Below, in pieces: positions 5,466 through 9,816 of a DNA stretch of 9,816 bases. Location of the stretch: the NCBI GenBank assembly GCA_016840185.1, contig JAEOSV010000126.1, positions 1 through 9,816 on the forward strand, written 5' to 3'. The position numbers and the translations under genes were made by a program. The stretch comes from Candidatus Hermodarchaeota archaeon. GTDB lineage: Archaea > Asgardarchaeota > Hermodarchaeia > Hermodarchaeales > Hermodarchaeaceae. Positions within the stretch are counted from its first letter, which is position 1. Each line of letters starts with the position of its first letter. The notes below the pieces were generated by a model. The model was not told the DNA's origin. It worked only from the letters and a program-made list of their open reading frames with translations, and searched no databases.

Positions 5466-7292
5466 TCAGGAAAGATGCTCCTTAATGTCTTTTGCTAGAC
5501 TTTTAGTGATGCCTGGAACTGCAGCAATTTCAGCCACGGAAGCTTTTCCTAGATTCTCCTTATTTCCAAAATGCTGAAGGAGAAGTGTTGCTCGTTTCAC
5601 TCCAACACCGGGTATATCCGTTAGAGTTAGTTTTAGTCCTTTGATCTGACGAATTTTACGATGATACGTGATGGCAAACCGATGCGCTTCATCCCGTACT
5701 CGCTGTAATAACCGCAATCCTTGACTATCACCAGACATTTTAACGGGTGTTTTCTGTTCTGGAACATATACAAGATCCGGGTTAGGGCGTTCGGCCTTGG
5801 CAAGCCCAATGACCGGAATCTTGGGTGCCCCAACTGATTCTAAGGCTTTGCAAGCCATGCTTAGTTGTCCTCGCCCCCCATCTATCACAATTAGATTGGG
5901 CAAGGAAAGATTCTCAGAGAGAACTCGACGGTATCGACGTGAAACCACTTCGTACATCATTGCAAAGTCGTCTTGGCCCACTACGTCACGAATTTTGAAC
6001 CTTCGATAATCTTTCTTGAAGGGAAGCCCATCTTTGAAGACGACACAGACTCCAACGGATTCCGCGCCTTGGAGCGTGGAAATATCGAAGCCATCGATGT
6101 GTGCAGGCTCGTCGATTAGATGAAGGTCTTCCATGAGATCGTCGTACGCTTTTTGTTTTCGACCTTCATCACGAGCCATGCGTTCGATGAGTTGGTGGAG
6201 ATGGAATTGGGCGTTTTCATTAGCCATTTGGATAAGACTCAGAAATGGGTCTTGGGTAGGATGAATAATTGTGACATGGTGTTTGTCACCGCGGCGTTGG
6301 GTCAACCAAGTTTCAAGGAACTGGGAGTCAGCAACCGGGACTGAAACGATGACTTCTTCAGGGATTTCCGTTGCTCGAAGGTAGTATTGTTTGAGGAAGG
6401 CTTCTATGACCGTTTCATTAGGAAGCTCGGAGGGGGCGCTAAGGGGAAAGGGTTGTTGCCCAATAACTCGTCCTTCGCGAACAACGAGTAACTGAATAAG
6501 GGCATCAGGTCCAGCGCGGGCTATGCCTAACACATCTCGGTGACCTGGTAGTTGGTTCCAGTAGGTGGCTCGTTGGGTTTGTTGACCACGTTCTACGGCA
6601 CGAAGTCGATCGCGATAGCGGGCAGCTTTTTCGAACTCTTGGGCTTCTGAGGCTTTGGTCATGAGACGTTGGAGAAGAGCTTCGAGTTCGTCATGGCGTC
6701 CGGTGAGCATGAGAGTGTATTCTTCCACCAGTTCAGCGTAGTCTTCTTTGCTAATCAGGTTGATGCATGGGGCGGAACAATATCCAATGTCGTATTTGAG
6801 GCAAGCGCGTTTGCGTTTGCCGGGAACAATTGTAGGTTTACAGGTAGCAATGGGGACGATGCGGTTAATCGATTTCAGAAGCCCATCCAAGGCCTTGACG
6901 TTGGAATAGGGACCAATATAGCGGCTGCCATCGTTTACCAGGGTTCGCGTTTTTTCTACACGGGGAAAGTCATCTTGCAGGGTGATGCGCACATATGGAA
7001 AGCTCTTGTCATCTTTCAAACGGATATTGAAGCGAGGTTTGTAGCGTTTGATCATGTTGTCTTCGAGGACCAACGCTTCTGATTCATTGGCAGTGACCAT
7101 GTATTCTAGTTCTTTAACCTCTTGACCTATCGGTGAAAAGATGTTGCCGCTTCCTATACCTCGGAAATGAGAGGGAACGCGTTTTTTAAGGGAACGGGCT
7201 TTTCCGACGTAGATGACAGCGTCCCTTGCATCATAGAGAATGTAGACACCGGGTGCGTCGGGTAAATCTTTCAGTTCCTGTTCCAGATTCAT
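5466..7292 (-). CDS. uvrC: UvrC, excision nuclease subunit C
   Basis: UvrC makes the 3' and 5' incisions around a DNA lesion after UvrA and UvrB have loaded. From ATG 7292 the protein has 608 residues, close to E. coli UvrC (610). Domains in order: GIY-YIG nuclease (Gly15-Val-Tyr17, Tyr28-Val-Gly30, catalytic Glu77); a four-cysteine region at 151, 164, 172 and 176, matching the reported Fe-S site of E. coli UvrC; a UVR domain for UvrB contact, about 200-234; an RNase H-like nuclease with its Asp-Asp-His residues in DGFDIS, VIDGGRGQL and RDEAHRF; and a C-terminal helix-hairpin-helix pair (DIPGVGVKRATLLL, AAVPGITKSLAKDI). All catalytic residues I can check are present. An in-frame GTG at 7304 would add four residues, but the AGGTGA ribosome site favours 7292. 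It follows uvrA by 50 bases, probably as one transcript. The architecture is bacterial-type. Confidence 0.96.
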   Translation of the reverse strand: MNLEQELKDLPDAPGVYILYDARDAVIYVGKARSLKKRVPSHFRGIGSGNIFSPIGQEVKELEYMVTANESEALVLEDNMIKRYKPRFNIRLKDDKSFPYVRITLQDDFPRVEKTRTLVNDGSRYIGPYSNVKALDGLLKSINRIVPIATCKPTIVPGKRKRACLKYDIGYCSAPCINLISKEDYAELVEEYTLMLTGRHDELEALLQRLMTKASEAQEFEKAARYRDRLRAVERGQQTQRATYWNQLPGHRDVLGIARAGPDALIQLLVVREGRVIGQQPFPLSAPSELPNETVIEAFLKQYYLRATEIPEEVIVSVPVADSQFLETWLTQRRGDKHHVTIIHPTQDPFLSLIQMANENAQFHLHQLIERMARDEGRKQKAYDDLMEDLHLIDEPAHIDGFDISTLQGAESVGVCVVFKDGLPFKKDYRRFKIRDVVGQDDFAMMYEVVSRRYRRVLSENLSLPNLIVIDGGRGQLSMACKALESVGAPKIPVIGLAKAERPNPDLVYVPEQKTPVKMSGDSQGLRLLQRVRDEAHRFAITYHRKIRQIKGLKLTLTDIPGVGVKRATLLLQHFGNKENLGKASVAEIAAVPGITKSLAKDIKEHLS

Positions 7293-7300
7293 TGCCCTAA

Positions 7301-7306
7301 TCACCT
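7301..7306 (-). promoter_or_regulatory. Ribosome binding site deciding the uvrC start
   Basis: On the minus strand AGGTGA lies eight bases before ATG 7292. It overlaps the competing GTG at 7304-7302, which therefore cannot use it. This sets the start at 7292 rather than at the longer frame. Confidence 0.65.
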
Positions 7307-7342
7307 ACTAGAATATTGTTCGAGTTGAAGAACCGTTCGCTC

Positions 7343-9816
7343 TTACCGCGAAAGGGCTTTCATGTGATCCTTGGATTCTTCAGAATCACGATCTGATTTC
7401 AGAGTAAGGACATTACGAAGGACTGCGCCGGTATGGGAATCTCTCTTCCGAGCCACATTTTCTGGTGTTCCCTGACCAACAACATACCCACCCTTTTCAC
7501 CGCCTTCGGGTCCCAAGTCGATGATATAATCAGCCCCTTTGAGTACGTCAGGCTGATGCTCAATTACAATCACCGTATTCCCTGCATCCACGAGATGATT
7601 CAACACATCCAATAATTTCTGAACATCTGCAAGATGTAGTCCTGTTGTTGGTTCGTCGAGGATGTAGAGGGTTTGGGTGGTACTGCGTTTGCCCAGTTCA
7701 CGGCTGAGTTTGATGCGTTGAGCTTCCCCGCCACTCAAGGTGGGAGAGGGCTGGCCTAACTCCATGTATCCTAAACCGACTCGTTGAAGGGTTTCAAGGA
7801 TTCGGGAAATTCTGGGGATGTTTTCATAAAACTCCGCGGCTTCGTCTACCGTCATCCGAAGAACTTCATAGATGGTTTTGCCCTTGTAGCGGACTTGAAG
7901 GGTTTCTTTGTTGAATCGTTTGCCATGACACTCATCGCATACGACGTACACATCGGGTAGAAACTGCATTTCAATTCGGAGAACTCCCGCACCGCTACAG
8001 GTTTCGCATCGTCCTCCCTTGACGTTGAAGCTGAAGCGACCGGGTTGATATCCACGTTTTCGTGCTTCTTCCGTTTTCGAGAATAGATCTCGAATAGGAC
8101 CGAAGACCTGTGTGTAAGTGGCTGGATTGGAACGCGGGGTTCGCCCAATGGGTGATTGATCAACTAAAATTACCTTGTCGATAAGATGAACTCCGTGAAT
8201 TGCTTCAAAGGGTCCTGGTTTCTGAATCGAACTAGCTAAGATGGCATCGGATTGTCGGCGACGTCGTCGTCGGAAGTGCCAGATGATGCCCGGATATAGG
8301 GTGTCTGTGATGAGTGTGCTTTTTCCGGATCCTGAGACTCCGGTGATGCAAATGAAAGTGCCCAGCGGGAATGTCACATCGATGTTTTTCAGGTTACGAT
8401 GATGAGCACCTTTAATCTGGATACTCGCACCATTCCCGATACGACGGGTTGGTGGTACGGTGATGACCTTATCACCTCGGAGATACTGCCCAGTTATGGA
8501 TTTCGGGTTCGCTTCAATCTCTGTAACAGTACCTTCAGCGACTACTTGTCCACCATGAATACCGGCACCGGGACCCAAATCGATCACCCAGTCAGCCGCA
8601 CGAATGAAGCCCTCGTCGTGTTCCACAACTAAGACTGTGTTACCAAGGTCGCGAAGTTGGATAAGCATGGATAGAAGGCGTTGATTGTCTCGCATGTGCA
8701 AGCCAATACTGGGTTCGTCGAGGATGTAGGTCACACCGACTAGACGAGAGCCTATTTGTGTGGCAAGGCGGACTCGTTGGGCTTCTCCTCCTGCAAGAGT
8801 TGCAGATTGTCGGTTCAGGCTGAGATAATTCAACCCCACTGCAGAGAGAAATTCCAAACGTTGCCTGATTTCACGAAGCGTCTGTCGACCGATGGTGGCT
8901 TCTTTCTTTGTAAGTTTGAGTTTGCCAAAGAAGCTTAAGGTTTCGTCTATGGACAGAGTTGTCACTTGATCAATGCTCTTGTTATGAATTGTGACAGCGA
9001 GGGCTTCAGGGCGTAACCGACGACCATGGCACACGGGGCAAGGCAACCGGGCCATAAATCGAGAGACTGAGTCTCGGACGACTTCTGAACTTGTATGCTT
9101 ATATCGGTGTTTTAGTCCAGGAATGACACCCATTGTAGGCTTTTCACTAATCCACTCCCATTTCCGTCCGGATTTGGTAACCCCCCGATGCTCGAAGCGG
9201 ATTTCTTCATCACCAGACCCATAGAGAAGTGTTTGTTGAATTTCTGTGTCTAAATCCTTGAAGGGCATATCGAGACTGAACCCATAATGTTTTGCTATGC
9301 TATTGAGACTACGGAGTCGCCATCCATTGAGGGGTACGTGATAGGGTGCTATTGCGCCTTCCAGAATGGGCTTTGTTGGATCTGGTACAACGAGTTCAGG
9401 ATCAACTTCGAGTGTATACCCCAATCCTTTGCATTCAGGGCAAGCCCCGTATGGTGAGTTGAAACTAAAGAGTCGAGGAGCAAGGTCTGGAAAGCTGATA
9501 CCGCATACGGGACAGCCTGCAGACTCGCTAAACAAGTACTCCTGGTCACCTTGTACATCAACGATGACCAGCCCTTTACCAAATTCGAGCGCAGTTTCCA
9601 CCGATTGGGTTAACCGAGCGTCAACGCCAGGTTTGAGCACCAATCGATCGACAACGATTTCGATGTTGTGAATTTTGTAGCGGTCGAGTTCAATTTCATC
9701 CTTATCTAGCCGGTGGTCTTTACCGTTGATTCGAACACGAATGAATCCTTCACTTTGGAGTTTCTTGAAGAGGGCTTTATAGGTGCCTTTTCGTCCCCGA
9801 ACTACTGGAGAGAGGA
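7343..9816 (-). CDS. uvrA: UvrA, excinuclease ABC subunit A (5' end beyond the window)
   Basis: UvrA is the dimeric ATPase that scans DNA for damage and hands it to UvrB. The frame stays open to the window end, so roughly the first 120 residues, including the first Walker A motif, are missing; 823 codons are visible. Upstream of the apparent TTG start at 9643 the frame encodes typical UvrA sequence (SPVVRGRKGTYKALFKKL, then IHNIEIVVDRLVLKPG), so that TTG is internal. Visible parts in order: a zinc module CPVCG...CPECKG (near 9455-9515); CPVCHGRRLRPE; ABC signature 1 (TLAGGEAQR, 8779-8806) with Walker B LDEPSIGLH; Walker A 2 (GVSGSGKST, about 8318-8345); a second zinc module CETCSGAG...CDECHGKR; signature 2 (TLSGGEAQR, 7714-7741) and LDEPTTGLH. 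Beside Walker A 2 there is a run of six arginines. The gene is transcribed toward uvrC, 50 bases away. uvrB is not seen. Confidence 0.96.
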   Translation of the reverse strand, partial: LSPVVRGRKGTYKALFKKLQSEGFIRVRINGKDHRLDKDEIELDRYKIHNIEIVVDRLVLKPGVDARLTQSVETALEFGKGLVIVDVQGDQEYLFSESAGCPVCGISFPDLAPRLFSFNSPYGACPECKGLGYTLEVDPELVVPDPTKPILEGAIAPYHVPLNGWRLRSLNSIAKHYGFSLDMPFKDLDTEIQQTLLYGSGDEEIRFEHRGVTKSGRKWEWISEKPTMGVIPGLKHRYKHTSSEVVRDSVSRFMARLPCPVCHGRRLRPEALAVTIHNKSIDQVTTLSIDETLSFFGKLKLTKKEATIGRQTLREIRQRLEFLSAVGLNYLSLNRQSATLAGGEAQRVRLATQIGSRLVGVTYILDEPSIGLHMRDNQRLLSMLIQLRDLGNTVLVVEHDEGFIRAADWVIDLGPGAGIHGGQVVAEGTVTEIEANPKSITGQYLRGDKVITVPPTRRIGNGASIQIKGAHHRNLKNIDVTFPLGTFICITGVSGSGKSTLITDTLYPGIIWHFRRRRRRQSDAILASSIQKPGPFEAIHGVHLIDKVILVDQSPIGRTPRSNPATYTQVFGPIRDLFSKTEEARKRGYQPGRFSFNVKGGRCETCSGAGVLRIEMQFLPDVYVVCDECHGKRFNKETLQVRYKGKTIYEVLRMTVDEAAEFYENIPRISRILETLQRVGLGYMELGQPSPTLSGGEAQRIKLSRELGKRSTTQTLYILDEPTTGLHLADVQKLLDVLNHLVDAGNTVIVIEHQPDVLKGADYIIDLGPEGGEKGGYVVGQGTPENVARKRDSHTGAVLRNVLTLKSDRDSEESKDHMKALSR

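Noticed and set aside
6669..7082. 137-codon plus-strand frame inside uvrC
   Set aside because: It is antisense to conserved UvrC sequence and has no ribosome site or recognisable motif; long open antisense frames are common opposite conserved genes.
7293..7304. GTG 7304 start giving a 612-residue UvrC
   Set aside because: The AGGTGA ribosome site overlaps this codon and is spaced eight bases from ATG 7292, and UvrC homologues begin near the latter.
9643..9643. TTG as the start of uvrA
   Set aside because: The frame upstream of it, to the window end, encodes conserved UvrA sequence with no stop, so the TTG is an internal Leu codon and the gene is simply cut by the window.

Overview
The window looks like chromosomal, housekeeping-type DNA of about 45-50% G+C by eye. 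It comes from a prokaryote that I would place tentatively among mesophilic archaea, with Asgard or Thermoplasmata-like lineages possible. This rests on an HdrD-type CCG-domain iron-sulfur protein with an archaeal-style stretched ferredoxin motif, a LeuB/LeuC/LeuD set of archaeal-like layout, and two TATA-like elements placed as for leaderless or nearly leaderless transcripts. Mesophilic archaea often carry bacterial-type UvrABC, so uvrA and uvrC do not argue against this. A bacterial origin is not excluded, because several genes have good Shine-Dalgarno sites and no ribosomal or tRNA marker is present.

Layout, left to right. Positions 1-237 hold a small two-helix membrane protein that may be cut by the window edge. 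Positions 351-1568 (+) encode a 405-residue Fe-S oxidoreductase with two ferredoxin-type motifs and two CCG domains (HdrD/GlpC/LutA superfamily). Positions 1683-4658 (+) are a compact cluster of a beta-decarboxylating dehydrogenase (LeuB-like) and the large and small subunits of a 3-isopropylmalate dehydratase-type isomerase (LeuC, LeuD). Positions 4708-5421 (+) encode an eight-helix YhhN/TMEM86-family protein. A 44-base convergent gap with a 14-base palindrome follows. On the minus strand, uvrA (9816-7343, 5' end outside the window) is followed 50 bases later by uvrC (7292-5466).

LeuCD would isomerise 2-isopropylmalate to 3-isopropylmalate and LeuB would oxidise and decarboxylate it, the middle and last pathway-specific steps of leucine synthesis. 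No leuA-type synthase is in view. The LeuD substrate loop (HLTK where YLxx is usual) and the LeuB cofactor site (Arg-His where NAD enzymes have Asp-Ile) both depart from the textbook enzymes, so substrate and cofactor are open. UvrA and UvrC are damage recognition and dual incision parts of nucleotide excision repair; uvrB is not in the window. The Fe-S protein has no visible partner gene.

I see no mobile element, CRISPR array, RNA gene or defence system. No stretch over 300 bases lacks a gene. The points worth a second look are residue-level departures in otherwise recognisable enzymes, rather than a new system.
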